Assembly (NCBI GenBank): GCA_963070105.1
Contig: OY718808.1
Location: 3,285,738 to 3,349,737 of the forward strand
Direction of reading: 5' to 3'
From: Litomosoides sigmodontis
Taxonomy: Eukaryota; Nematoda; Chromadorea; Rhabditida; Onchocercidae
Length of the DNA: 64,000 bases
This document shows, in pieces, positions 1 to 30,897 of this stretch (the first letter of the stretch is position 1; each line of letters starts with the position of its first letter). A model generated the notes under the pieces. That model was not told the DNA's origin, searched no databases, and saw nothing but the letters and a program-made list of their open reading frames with translations. The position numbers and the translations under genes are program-made.

Positions 1-1056
1 AACACAAATGCATTTAGAGGAGAGCAGGTGGGATTAAAATCAGTAAGAAATTGATGAATTATTTGGGGAAAATTTTTTTGCAACAAAATTAGGCCACATG
101 AATGAATTAAATTTGAATTTTAATTCGAATTTTTTTTCATTTAATTCGAATAATTTTTTAGCATTGAAAATTTGTTCTTAATTTAATAATGTCGAATTAA
201 ATCATTTGATTTGAAATTAAAGTTTAAAAAAATGAAATAAAATAGCAAGGCAAAAAAAAGCCAAAAATTTTCCTAAATGAAAACAATTTACATTCGCCAC
301 AAAAAAGAATGAAAAATAAAATTTGAAATTTTAATCATTTAAAGTTTTGCGAAGAAAGGAAAAATTAAAGAAAGGAATACGAAGAAAAGTGAAAGATTTA
401 TAGAAATTAAAATTGAATCAATTTATTATAAAGTGAGATATGATGATGATGATGATCCTATGATCAACTATATCATCATCATCATCAATCGTTGCTCGTT
501 GTCTATTTGTCCATTTTTGTGAAATGACATGGAAATTTTAAAGATACACACTCTCACCTATGAAACGTATAAATTTAATTGACAAGTGATGAGGCAAAAA
601 TTATTGATGTTACAAAACAGTTGACATTTCAATCAAACTAGATTTCAATCCTTTTGTTATTGTTTCTTATGTAAATGTTTTGCCTACATGATCGATTGAA
701 ATGTTGACAGTACAGCTTTAGTTTTCCAGTAATGAAATTTATAGTAGCATCAATTAATTTAGATAATCTAAAAGTGAATGAAATCAGGTAGTGATCTATC
801 AACGGCCATTTTATTAAGGCTGAAGTTAGCTTGAACAATTGAAGACATTTAATTAATGCTATTTTAAAGACAAAGAAAAAAAACTCATCTTAACCAGTAA
901 AGCATGAAACAATCAGTGATTTAATTAACTATTCCTAATCGTTTCGCCCTTTAATCTCTCCTTTCAATGAATTTTCATCTTCCATATAAAACATTTTTTC
1001 TAAAATAAATTTTAAATAAACATACAATTTTACAATTTTAAATAAATAAAACATAC
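1..1056. other. AT-rich DNA left of the first visible exon; no gene seen
   Basis: This stretch is downstream, in gene orientation, of the exon at 1207-1057, which ends in a GTATGT donor. It is therefore probably intron of the same minus-strand gene. I found no further exon. A short (GAT)n/(ATC)n palindrome-like stretch lies at 440-486, where ATGATGATGATGATCC is followed by ATCATCATCATCATC. Confidence 0.5.
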
Positions 1057-17261
<16,205 letters not shown>

Positions 17262-17319
17262 TCTTCTTGTCACTGTTTGAAATTAATTTGAAACAAAGTA
17301 ATAGTGAGAAATGGTGTAC

Positions 17320-17646
17320 CTCCAGATGTCTCCCTAAATTCACCAGAGACTGGTTGAAAGCACTACCACGTTTGAGGCAATTAGGCTTAGCAGTACCGAT
17401 TGAATGCTTCAACAAACAGGAAAGTTTTATCCGGCTCCGGCTTTTCTTGTTGCTAGCTAGAAAATATGTTGGAGCCGTTCCGGAATAAAATCATCCACAA
17501 TGTGTAATATCATCATTTGGATAGCAGGCATATGTGTAAGTTGTGGAAAAGGTTTAAAATCGGTGCTCTCTTTACTTCTCCGATTTCACATCACCACCAC
17601 TGCAGCTGTTAGTAATAATGCCCGTCTAAGGTGCTCCAACAGATCT
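17320..17646 (-). other. Possible 5' untranslated exon of the spectrin-like gene
   Basis: The segment is bounded on the minus strand by an acceptor-like TTTTGCAG before 17646 and a donor-like GAG|GTACAC at 17319. It is less A/T-rich than its surroundings, which suggests an exon. Every frame has at least one stop, and none runs open into the next exon with correct phase beyond about 47 bases. It is therefore either 5' UTR, two exons with an intron I cannot place, or coding sequence broken by a small sequence error. Confidence 0.35.
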
Positions 17647-18354
17647 CTGCAAAATGAATCAATGATTAGCTAAATTATTAAACAATGAAATGTGTCCATA
17701 TAGCGATAATTCTATTAGTATGAAAATTATCAATGAAAATTATCAACTAAATGGGAAAAGCTTCAATTTAATTTCAAATATCAATAATACAAATTTTCAC
17801 AATTAAAACACATAACAATCAATTTCAACTTCGATAAATTTTTTCACACCATCACTACTACTCGTAATACACACATCATAAGCTGAAACGATCCCTTACA
17901 CTTGTCACATTGCAATTTCACAGTTTTAAAACGAAGTGATATAAATTACATTTAACAGAATAAAAATAAACTAAGGCTAATATAAATATTATGTAACCAT
18001 ATATTGATTAAATTACATTAGCTATGATTAATTAACAACCAAACTTGATCGATAAAAACAAATCGTGAGAACTGTGGATGATGGTAATTGATGTATTGAG
18101 TAATGGTAGTGCAATACTGCTTCTACCGTATACAATAACGATAACGACACATAATCTAGTCTACCTATGGAAGTAGACCAGATAGCAACTACTATGTACA
18201 GTACACTAACATTACATCACTCATCAATTACTACCATCTATCCTTCGTTATCATTTGTGATAGCAAACAGTTCATGCTACTATCGATCTACTTTCAGTTC
18301 ATCAATTAATTAAGCAATGTTACGGCATCGTTTCACTACCGAAATTGTCGATAC

Positions 18355-18570
18355 GTCAAATTTCACTATAAATGATAACGGTAGCGTAGGATTGTCAATT
18401 TTACGAAAAGTGATACCAAATGATAGCCGCCAAATTTCACCATAAATGGTACCAATGATGAATCAAATTTCACCATGCGCGGTACTGATGATGTGAAAAT
18501 TCCACCAATAAATAGCACCAATCATGGTGAAATTCCACCATAAATAGTACCAAATAGTGGTGCGGAAATT
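18355..18570. repeat. Diverged tandem repeat of about 45 bp
   Basis: The phrases CAAATTTCACCATAAATG, GGTACCAATGATG, AATTCCACCAATAAATAG and ATTCCACCATAAATAGTACC recur with substitutions four to five times. This indicates an old tandem repeat, with TTTCACCAT(A)AA as the best conserved core. Confidence 0.75.
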
Positions 18571-20220
18571 TCATTTCAGTCTAACGTGTACTGATAATTT
18601 GATGAATTCAACAGAACTGAATGCGCAATTGTACGAAGCATCAGTTAGACACAGATAGGATCAGCCAAGGAAGGAATAGTACAAAATGATTCATAGAATA
18701 GCGGCATCATAAAACGCTGTACATTTGAGAATTTAACAATGAAAAGAAAAAAAGAAAATGCATAAGCGCTAGAGAGAATAGGACAAATATAGCACTAAAT
18801 TTCCATTTCAAATTACATTCAATACTATAAAATAAACAAAATAGATCTTCCTCCTTCCCATCATCCTCACACACACATACATATATTATATATATATATA
18901 TATATTTCCCTCCCTCTTCTCTTCAATCATATTCAATTCAAATCCAGCCTTGCAATTATTCTCTCGGCTCGTCCACTCGACAAAAATGTTCACTTTTTAG
19001 ATAAAAAAAAATATCATTCAAAAATCATTTTACGTTATTGCTGTAGACAATGCCATCACAGTTCTACTCGATCTGTTGCACATCTTCCTCCTTCCACTTT
19101 ACCCGAATCATTTCAAATAAAACTCAAATCATTTCACACTGTTAACTCTTTTTTCCTCTCAAATACTTCAAACACTTTCACAATACATAAATTACAACAT
19201 GTTCTCCACCAAACAATTTATTTGAAAAAAAAGAGAAAGAAAGCAATGACTGAAACTTTTTTTCACTTCATTTTTATGAAGACAAAAGAAAAAACTTCTT
19301 CGCCCACTCATTGTTTGTAAATTAAAAAATAGCAATGAGGAAAATATAGTCATAAGTAACAAAATTCAATAAGAATTACTTATTCCTAAAATGAAAAAGA
19401 AATGTTTCCATCATAAATATAATAATATTTACTTTGAGAAATACCAATTTTATACGTTGTACGTATAAACTTAATGCTAATAGTAAGTGATAAGAAAAGA
19501 ATAATAACAATAATAATTAAAATAATACTCATAATAGTAATAAAAATAGAAGTAGCGATAATAATAATAATAATAGTAGTAACAACAATAGTAGTAATAA
19601 AAGTAGTAATTAATAAAATGATAAAAGCATTGTGCATCAACAATTATTACATTAGACTGAAAAAGCTTTGCAAAGATGAAATTCAGTTACAATTGTCCAT
19701 AACTGAAGAAATTTGTAACAGTTTTATGTATATATATATATTTATATATAGCTCTGTACAGGAAATAATAAAATGAAATGTCGGAATGTGCCGTTGAAAA
19801 ATGAAATGAGCTCATTTCAGGTGAAGAATTTATCATTAAAATTAAAAAACGAACATCATTTTTGCTGAATGAATTGGTAAGAATCAATGAGTTAAAAAAG
19901 ATGAAAAGTTAGCCGGCCGGTATATATTACTCTATGATTTTCCCCCATCCGTTTTTCTCTTCCTCTTTTTTTTATTTTAATTTGAATAAAATATCAAAAG
20001 AAGGAAGGAGAAAAAAAAGAGAGAAATAACCTTGATTTGATGTTAACGAAATTTTCTCAATGGTCTTTTTTCTCGTCTTTTTCAATTAGATCTCTTACAA
20101 TACACTCTCCTAACTCCTCTCTCTCTCTCGTAGCGTCTCTTTGATTTTAACTAAAAACAAAGATTTATAAAACAATTTATTTTAATTTATATTATAAATT
20201 TCATAAAAAACACTAAAAAA

Positions 20221-20224
<4 letters not shown>

Positions 20225-20259
<35 letters not shown>
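20225..20259. repeat. (TA)n run
   Basis: About 17 uninterrupted TA units in intergenic DNA. Confidence 0.95.
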
Positions 20260-20260
<1 letters not shown>

Positions 20261-23200
20261 TGAAAACAAAATAAAATATAAGTAAAGGACATATTTACAT
20301 GAAGAAAATTTTATTAGTTAATAGTTTTGAGCGCTTAGTCTTTGAACTTTAAATTCTTACATCAACTAAAATTGACAACGTAATATGTCGTAACATTCAT
20401 CAATTAATGTTTTTGATCAAAATATAAACGTGTAAAATGTTCAAAAAAATTTTTATTAATAACTGAAATTAATTTACTAAATTATACCACATAAGTATTT
20501 TATTTATTCAAATTAAATAACATGCAACAGATGTTTTTAAATTTAAATTTATACTCAAAAAAAATATTACAACAATTACTAAATGAAATGCTTAAAGTTT
20601 TATTTTATTTACCATAAAAAATACAATTTATTGATCTCTTCCGCATCGTTTGGTTTTGCGCTCTTTCGCACTCGCAAAACGAATACTAAAACAATTTTAG
20701 ACGAATTTCAAATTTCAGATTTTTAATTATTTGAAATGAATAGAAATAGAAATGCAAATGAGTAAAATATTTTCGCACACATATTTTCACACATTTTTGG
20801 CATATTTCCCTGCTGATTCCCTTCACACTCTCCGGTCCGTTGCAATCATTTCTCTCCCTCTTTCCCTCTCTCTTTTTTGCTACATTCTATCAAACTGAAC
20901 TCCAATTGATTCTTGGAACTGCAATATTTCCCTAGAACAAAATGTAATTTAATTTCTACCTAAAGTATAAAAACATTTCACGAGTGAAATGGAAATGTGA
21001 AATAAATCAAAAATTAATAATTAATGTTTAACCTAAGAGTAGTGAGCAAATATTGCGGAATTTTTAACTAATATCAAACAGATATGAGTAGCTTATGAAA
21101 ATTACAGAAAAAGTAGTAGTAATAGTAGAAATAATAATAGTAGTAGTAGTAGTGGTAACGGATAACTTTACTGAAAATAATTAACTATTAGCATTAATTA
21201 GCGATATCATCTAACATCTCTTCTAATGCATTATAAAACATATCCACAACCATCTTCCTCTCCCTCGCTCTCTCTCTCCCTCTCTCTCTTTGCTTATTTA
21301 ATAGAAAAATGTTGAAAAATACGAGGAAAATGATAAATGAAAATAGCTTTCATTCATTACCATAAGCTGTAAATTTCACTAGTTTTCATTTTTTTAGGAA
21401 AAAAAAAATTTGAAAGCAAAAAAAAGAACGAATGCAATCTTTTCCTATGATAAGATCGATGCCAAAATTTTCTGTCCAAACTTTTTTCGCTTTTGTCCAT
21501 TTTCCCTTTTTTCTCTCTTTCTCTTTCTCTCTCTCTCTCTCTCCCTCTCCTTCTTTTCACTTTACAACTTTTCCGCAACCATTTTCTTCCTGCGTTCGTC
21601 CATTGTATTTTTTTTTTTGCATTCGCTAAGGAATGCTTCCAACAAATGTTTGTTCACCTCTTTCCCTTCCGTAGAAGACAAACAAACAGAGTTGGTCGGT
21701 GAAAGGATGAATTTAAATAGTTAAAAGCTAAGAAGCTAACCGGCGATGATGTCTCATCATCACCTTTCCTCTTCTAAGCTTCAACATCATCGATCATGCA
21801 AGATGAAACTTATCAGTGTTGTGTTATCAAAAGCTATCTATCAAGAACAATGCCCTATCATACACTATTTATTTAGATCATTTAATTGTGATAAAAAAAA
21901 TTAAAAAAAAATTTATTGGTAAATGAAATTAGCATTTATTAAAAATTTTGTTAAAATAGCACAAAAATTTTTTTATAATTTCATTTTCTTTTTAATTTAA
22001 AACAAATTTTGTTACTTTGTATTTTCTTTTGTCTTTTTTTTCAATGAATTGAAAAAAATGATAGCACATAATTTAGTGATAATAAATTACTACTATGAAA
22101 TACGATGAAAATTAATCGCTTTTAGTTTTTGTTTCAATTAGTCAATTAAATGGTTATTTTGCAGTAAGCATTACTTGCATCATCCATTTCGTCAAAATGA
22201 AATGAATAATGAAAAGGAGCAGAAATAAATGATTGAATGGATTAAATTTCAATCTTACAGATTAATTAGTATTTCTTTCGCAAAACATGATAAAGCGAGT
22301 TATTTAATTGAAAATTCCTAAATGAAAGAATGAAAATGATAATATCACAACATATATATTAAAAGGGATTTTTTAATCAAAAAATAGTTTTTTTTTTTTT
22401 TTTTAAAGTATCAAATTATCAATGGAGAAATAGTTAAATAAACGTACGCTAATAATACGACGCATATCACACACCGATCGTACACTTATTGATTTTCCGT
22501 CTAATATGATAATCATATAAAGTATGAAATTAAATTAGACTGGTTCTTCCATTTCAAAAGACATGATGTTTAAAATTAGACATGACATATTGGTGCATGA
22601 CAATCCAACGACATCATCATAAATGATAATATGCGTATTACGGTATTATCAGCATTAATAGGTATATGTAATTATATATGCACGCATATTAATTAATTCA
22701 TGTGTAATAATTAAAACAGTATAGAAGGCAACTAATGAAACTAATCAAAGACATTTTTTTAAATAGTTTAATTGGATAGGAAATAAACGTTCGATAGTAG
22801 TGTTAAACTTATATTTTCCTATAAAATTTCAATAAAATAAATTTGAAATTAAAAGACAAAAAAAAGAAAGCATCAGTGCAATTAGCCATTCAAAATTTTA
22901 CACTGAAAAAAAAATTCATAACTTTTATCTTTTATCCTCTATCTTTGTTTTTAATACCAATATTATTGTTAAGGAATGAATTGAAATAAATAAAATATTA
23001 AAATTAACTAAATCAATTTTTTTGATAATTTAACAGCACTAACTGCTACATGTGTTATAAGTTTAAATTATTAAAATGTATCACACACTTCTGGCAATAA
23101 AATATGCATAAAATTTATTTTAAACACACATACAAAATTACTAAAAGAATTTAAATAAGTATTAACGATTGGAACATATTACCAGTCAAAATGTTATTAA

Positions 23201-26200
23201 ATGAGGTTAATTGAGCTGAATGAGCGCAAAATGCCAGATCTGATCACTTATCTCTGCATCACTCTGATCAGCAATTTGTCGATACATCGATGATAATATG
23301 CCACAATTTATTAACTGTAATTTCCTGACGACACCTATCTTAAATTAATGCACAAAACGGAAACAAAAAAAAAACTACGTTATATTAGTAATCAGTGATT
23401 ATCAATAAAAATAATATTAGCATATTTGAAATTAATTTACAATTAATTCATTTTATGGTGTGAAAGAAACAGAAAGAAAAAAGAATGATGCTGAAAATGG
23501 AATTTTTTTTTCAGTGAATGCACAGAAGCAATTAATCATTAATTTTTCATTAACGTAAATTTTTTTTGTGATAATTTTTAAATATTTTTACAAATAAATA
23601 TTGTTAAAAACTATGAATTAATCGAACGCCTTTGATTACAAAAAAAAGCCTAGTGATTAAGATGATAAGGCAGAAGAAATCATTAATGTGACTAGAATCG
23701 GTAGTAAAAATACGAGAGTTAAGAGTTCAACAATTCGTTTGGAAATTATTGCAATTTGAATTTTGTACCAGAAGTTTCTCTAACAAAAATAAGTAATGAT
23801 TAGTATCATTTCATTTCAAACGTTATTTGCTATGTTTTAGGGGGAAGAGAACAAGGTAATTAATTTTCGGTTACTTTTGTAAAATTATCTTTAGCTAAAA
23901 GTAACGAAAAAAAGAAGAAAGTTTGAAAAACAGAAAAAATTTTAAAAAAAGTGAGCAAAAGAAGCTATTACAACAACAAGAAAAAGTCTTTTCAAGAAAA
24001 TACCACAAAAAAAATTAAAAATCAAATTATCAAAATCTATGAATGAAATGAAAATAACGATTTGTGAAGAAAAATTACTTATTAAAACGTGCAAAATAAA
24101 CAAGCACATTTCCTTTTTAAAATTTAACCAAATGATTTTTAATTTACAATTTCCATTAATTGCTTATCAACTTGTCATCGTTGCTACGCTGAAAAGCTAA
24201 CAAAGCAAATGAGAAAAGGACACATTTTAATCGACAAAACCTTCAATAGATCTTATCATATCTTATCACATTACGCCAATTATTCTCTTTCAGCAAAACA
24301 CTTCACGCATCATTTACTTCCTCAAGGTCACTAAGGTTAAGTTAGAAATTTGAACGAACCATTTAATATCTCTATGACAATAGCAATTATACGATAAATC
24401 ATTAATGAGGAAAAAAAAATTGGAAAAGAAGAGGTAAAGTGTTAAATTCGAAAAGGGAAGGAGTATCAGAGACATATGTTCCATCGTTTATTTTCAAAAA
24501 AAAAAAATAATAATAATAATGATAATAATAATGACCGTGACGACGATGATGGATGAAGATAAATTGATTGAATAAATTTCATCATTTTTAAATTTACTCA
24601 CTAATCTACGTTCATACGAACAATTAATTTCACTACAACTGCATTTACCACTCAAACGTGTTGACAATGCATATACGATGTCATAAATGTTATCAACACA
24701 CGTGTTCACTAAATACAAATACTAATTAAACGTACGTAAGTGAATGTTTTCAGAGAGTATTTTATGAATTTTAATAACAATGCCATTCTACTTATTAAAA
24801 GTATAAAATGCGTTCACATCCGCTTACTACTAAGCTGAATGATGTGATAGTCAACAAATTATGGCTGACAATTTTATTCAGCTGACAAAAATTTAATAAA
24901 TCATTAATTTCATATTAATGCTAACTAAAAATTTGTTATATCTTACAAACGTCTTGAAAAAAGAAGGTTGCTTCAAATTTAATCCAATAATTATCATTAA
25001 AATTGACAAATTTTACTTCAGTTAAAGATGAAATTGGTTTACAAATAACAAAAAAGACTAATCTGAAATATTCTAAGCTTGCAATCAATCATATATCAAA
25101 GTTAAATTTGTGAAAGATAAAATCAATAATTCAGCATGTCTAATTTTTTAGATATCATTTATCAACCAAAATATCAATGGTAATTTTGGCAGTGAAAAAG
25201 TGCAAAAAAATTAAATATTTTATATTAAAAATCGAAAAAAACAATTTTAAAATAGTAATGATGCTATAGAGCGAAAGCGGTAAAAAAAAAAAGAAGGTAG
25301 AGAATGTGAATTGAAAAGGAAAATGAATTATTCAAATTTTGCATTTCAGCTCATCATCAATCTTTTCCTTTCTCACTCTCACTCCTTCCCTCTTTCGCTC
25401 TCTCTCTTTTGTCTTATGAAAATTCATATTTCAATTTCTCACACCAAAAAATCCATCAATCAAAACTGCTCACTCCTACGGAAAGTCAAAAATTGATATG
25501 ATACGATTCATTTCATTTGCATATTTCACTCATTCATTCTTCATTGCTTGGCTTATTTCTATTTATTCAAATCTTCTTTATCCCTTTTGGAAAATGCCAT
25601 GTTACACATTGTTAACCACAACTAGCAGTTGAATTTTAAGGAAAAATTTAAAGAAAAAATGTAAAATTTTTTTGAAATTGTAATTTTGCTCAGTCATATG
25701 ATTGTAAGAATAAATGTCTGCCACCAATCAATAAATCACTGATTTCAGAGGAAAGAAGGAAGGAAAGAAAGAAAGAAATTTGAAAGATCATCGGAGGAAG
25801 GTGGAAAATAACCGCCGGAATGAATGCCATCCATTTTTTTTGAATCATTTCATTTTTGGCGATAACTTGAAAAGAATGCAAGAGAGAGAAAGAGAGAAAG
25901 AGAGAGGAGAATGAGAGAGAGGAAGAAAGGGAAAAAAGAAGAAAAAAAGAACGAATAAAATTTTATTATTCATTGAAATGTTACGTTCAAAGATGGACGA
26001 AATACTATTTATTATTCATTTACCATTTCAAATAACAAATTTAAATGTAAGAAGAAATAATTGCATAACTCCTCTTTTTGTTCCTTTCATATGAAATTAA
26101 TTTTCTGTCTTTAAAAATTAAATAAATTATAAGTAAAATTAAAGTGATTCATAAAATTACATTGTGTTAAAATGATTTTAGCAAAACACAGCAAAACATG

Positions 26201-27105
26201 CATAATTATAAATTTAAAAAAAAAAAGAACAAGGTGAGGAAAAGATGGGGAAAAATTGAAAACGCATAGCAAATAATGTAAACGTGAATCAAAAAAAAAA
26301 CAAAAATTCTATGAAAATTTTGCCATATTAATTAATCAATTAATTAATTTGATTGAATTTGGTGAAAGAGAAAAAAAAAACGCAAGATTTTTGCTCCCAT
26401 AAATCAATCGATAAATGAAACAAATGCCAAAATAAGCTTGGTGTGTGTGTGTGTGTGAGAGAGAGAGATTGTCGGTCAGTCAGCATCATCTCATTTAGCA
26501 TTTGTGCACATTGACCATCATCAGCTCGGATGGGATGCATTTAATTTTCAAAAATTTTTACAACCAATTTCAATAGTCTCTCTCCCTCCCTCGCAATATC
26601 AGATAGCACTGAGATGAGAGGGAAGTGATGATTGATTGTGATAAGAGAGTGAGTGATGATGCGAATTTGTTAAATGCAGCAACATTTCTCTTCAAACTCT
26701 TTCACATTCGCTGCAAAAAATCATTTCTACAATTTTGCATATTTTTGTTTTTGTTTGTGTCCATTAGAAGAGAGTGACCAAGAGGGTGGACGATGTGTGG
26801 CAGAAGAAAGAAAAGGAAGTTTGTTATCTGATAAATTAAATTGGAGAGCGTGAGTGTCACCCTTAACAAATCAACGATCACGCACGATCACGCATCACCG
26901 CTGTCCTGCAACACCGACAGCAAATACCGACAACAGAGCACCAATCACTGCAGCAAGGATCGATGAATGAAAGTGTGAGATAATCAAATTGTATCAAATC
27001 TCATCATCACCATCAAATCTTGAACCGCATGTCGTGTCGTAAGTGATCCTGCCGCTGCAGTTGCTGCTGCGACAACAACTGTATGAAACGATGATGCAGT
27101 TGCGG

Positions 27106-27652
<547 letters not shown>

Positions 27653-28244
27653 TGCAGTAGTTGCAGTAGTTGCGGCAGCAGCGGTACTAGTGGTAGCAGT
27701 GGCAGTGGTCGTGTGCTCGTTGTTAGCGATAGTGGTGGATATTTTATCGTACAACAGCTATAAACGACTCTTTCTTTCTTCCCCTCCCTCTCTCTCTTCC
27801 ATTGTCTTTCCTTCTTCTCACTCTCTCTCTCTCTCCGTCTCTCTTTTATTGTTCATTTCCCGCTCACAAAAGAGAAATTTAAATTTTTGAATAGTACATG
27901 TTTAGCAATTACAGTGACAATTACTAAATACATTGTGGGGTGTGTATTCATTCGCCCTTTCAAATGCCTCCTCTTGTACAGCGTTGCAGCGAACCGATAG
28001 GTAAAACTGATCCGGAAAAATAAGATAATAAAAAAATTGGACCGGTTAACACGAAATACTATACACTAATACACATGTACATATTATACATCAACTAATT
28101 TTCCTGTTATTATACGTTAGCTAATTTTCCGGAATATATGCATACGGAATACATACACTAACTAACCTTCCGGATGTTAAGCATAGAGTAACTTTCCCAA
28201 AAAAAGCGGAAAAAGAAAAAAAGGCACCTACAAAAAGCCGTCGC

Positions 28245-28283
28245 TCTATCATTATTGATTCTGCATGAATCAATAATGATAGA
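28245..28283. repeat. Perfect 17-bp inverted repeat with a 5-nt loop
   Basis: The left arm TCTATCATTATTGATTC pairs exactly with the right arm GAATCAATAATGATAGA around the loop TGCAT. A second hairpin starts 37 bp further on. It is not near a gene that I can identify. Confidence 0.85.
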
Positions 28284-28319
28284 TCGCATTGCGCTTATTG
28301 ATCTCATTTATTGCTCACT

Positions 28320-28350
28320 CAGAAATGGAAAATACGCTGTTCCATTTCTG
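28320..28350. repeat. 11-bp perfect inverted repeat, 9-nt loop
   Basis: CAGAAATGGAA and TTCCATTTCTG are exact reverse complements around AATACGCTG. The self-complementary CGTTATAACG follows at about 28361. Confidence 0.8.
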
Positions 28351-28888
28351 TTGACCTTTTCGTTATAACGTAATAATCACGTTAGCCTCACGTAAATGAA
28401 ACCAATCAATTTCATTATCCTTTTTGCTTTTCTTTTCAATCCTTTCCTTTCACCCTTTCCGCACACGAAATTTTTTCATTTCAAAATAAATAAAGAATAA
28501 TGAAATGCGCAAAAAGATGAACAGAATTCTAGCGAGTAATTTTTGCACACTAATTTACTGTTTAATTCAATAACTACAATCATCATCATCGATTGATTAC
28601 GTGATATAATTAAACGTAAAAAATTAAATTTATCATGGAAAATCATGGATGAAAAGGATGGAAGACAACAATGATAGTGATTGTTTTGAAAAAAATTTGA
28701 TTGATTGTTTTCTTCCTTTTCTATTTTCGATAATAATAACTTCATCTGTGGCATCTTACAGTAGTGATTGCGGAAAAAAATTGCAAAAAAAAGAATTTAA
28801 TGTGTTTAATTAAGTTGTAAAAGTTAATAAAATAACAAATGAATAGATGAGAACATCATCCTCTCTCCCTCCTCTCTCTCTCTCTGTC

Positions 28889-28921
28889 TCCTCCTCCTCC
28901 TCCTCCTCCTCCTCCTCCTCC
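28889..28921. repeat. (CCT)n microsatellite
   Basis: About ten CCT units follow a CT-rich stretch, in intergenic DNA. Confidence 0.9.
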
Positions 28922-29218
28922 TCTCCTAAGTTTATGAAGAGTTCAAAGAGGACCATATACAAAAATGTCTACATGTTTGATTACGACAATCAACTAATCA
29001 GCTATCGAAATTAACATTGAAATCGGTGGATAATTTCAGTGCAGAAGACCGCCTACCAAGAAACTTTGAATCACGGAATGTGCCATTTATGAAATGATAA
29101 AAACAAAGAGTAATTAAAATTTACGAGCACTTTTCTTCTTTTACATCTCATTTCAATTAACATATCATTTCGTCATTCATCGCTTTCATCATTATTCACT
29201 CCTATTATTGTCTCTATA

Positions 29219-29245
<27 letters not shown>
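29219..29245. repeat. (GA)n run
   Basis: About 13 GA units, intergenic. Confidence 0.9.
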
Positions 29246-29250
<5 letters not shown>

Positions 29251-30502
29251 ACAGAAATGAGAAATAACGCAAACAAACAGGTGAAGAAAATTAATATGCT
29301 GAAATTTCAACAACAGATGTTTGGCAACATTTTTTTTTTGCTTCAACAACTATGTATTGATTGTTCAACCAAAAGCAGTGGGGAAGAAAGAAGGAAAAAA
29401 AACCCACCAATCTTTTGCTATATCTCTTTGTGCGAGAGAGGATTTCTTTCGGTTTTTTAAATTTAATTATATTCTTACCTAAAACGCATGTATAGGTTAT
29501 AAATGCGATCGATTGATTTGCTTTTCTCATGCACAAATTTTATTTGTTATGCAAAAATAGGAAAAAAAAGAGTGAGATGAAAAGATTATTTGTCAACACA
29601 TTGATTGTGCTACTATCAATGCTTGCAACAAATAAATTTTAATTGAATGAAAAAAATAGAAATTAAAAAATGGAAATTAAATCTTTGCTAAATGTCGCGG
29701 CAAAAAAAGAAAAGAGGAGAGATGAAAGATGATGATGAAGATGAAGAAGCGAAAGTAATCAAAGAGAAGATGTAATTTGATCCTTTCCTTTCTATCTTGA
29801 ATAAATTGCAAACGAATATTTTGCCACTTCACCATTTATACATTTGTAAATTTCATTTCACTCAACTTATATCAGCCAATTTAATTCACCAATCATAAAT
29901 TGTATTTTTAACTTTTCAACTTACTTTCTCACTGTTTTAAAAGTCTATCATTTACTCTCTCATTGCATTTTTTTTTGAACCTATTATCTCTACTTTCCCA
30001 TTCATAATATGAAAATAAAAGTATCGTAAAGTTTCTAAAACGAAAAAAAAAAGTATTTCAGATCGATCGGTGAAATTTTCAAATGCAAAATCTGTCGCTG
30101 TCCCACTAGTGACAATTATTTACAAAAGATATTCGAATAAATAATGTTAGTGGAATGAAGAAAAGACGGGGAATTTAACCGACTGCTTTGAATTGAATTA
30201 GATTTGAATGATTTTAAAAGATCGTATTTTACAGTTATCAATTTGTGCAATATATTTGATTGGCAAAGAACTAAAATGAAATTGTATTGTCGTTTTTCGT
30301 TTTCCATACATTCAATGAGTTATTTCAACTAAATTTTTACATCTCACACTCTCTCAGCTCTCTCAAACAGTTTGAATTGTATCGCTGAATTCCTCAAATT
30401 TCGCTATAGCACTCTATGTAATGATCATGCTCAGTTTTTAAATGTGTTTTTTTTTTAAAAAAAAAAAAAACATTCATTGAAACTATATCCCTCGCTTTAT
30501 AA

Positions 30503-30541
30503 CACCATCAAATTTTGAAAATATTTCAAAATTTGACGGTG
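30503..30541. repeat. 18-bp inverted repeat with one mismatch, 3-nt loop
   Basis: CACCATCAAATTTTGAAA is followed after ATA by TTTCAAAATTTGACGGTG. The arms pair over 18 bp with a single A/C mismatch. No gene is adjacent. Confidence 0.8.
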
Positions 30542-30897
30542 CTATCACTCCAGTTACAAAATTCATTAACAGGTAGGTTGACAAATGGAATAGGTGCAAT
30601 TCTTCCAAAAAAAAAAATATTTTTTCCTAAATACCACGCTTTTTTTCCAGTCAAACAAATAATGTGTGACCGAAAGCTAATGAGTGGAATTTAATTTAAA
30701 TGACCCTTTCGAGTAAAGCTGTGCGAATTACGAACGCAATCATTTGAACGAGTCTTTGGTATATCAACTTCCCACTACTACTATGAAGTTTTTGTCAGCA
30801 AAATGATTCAAGTTCATTCGTCAGGATGAACAAACATTGATAGATCGATCATAGCTCATCATCACGCATCCACTTATCCATTACATTTTCAAATGCG

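Noticed and set aside
21357..21724. Overlapping Ser/Phe/Leu- and Arg/Glu-rich frames on both strands
   Set aside because: They derive from a CT/GA microsatellite, without splice sites or conserved composition.
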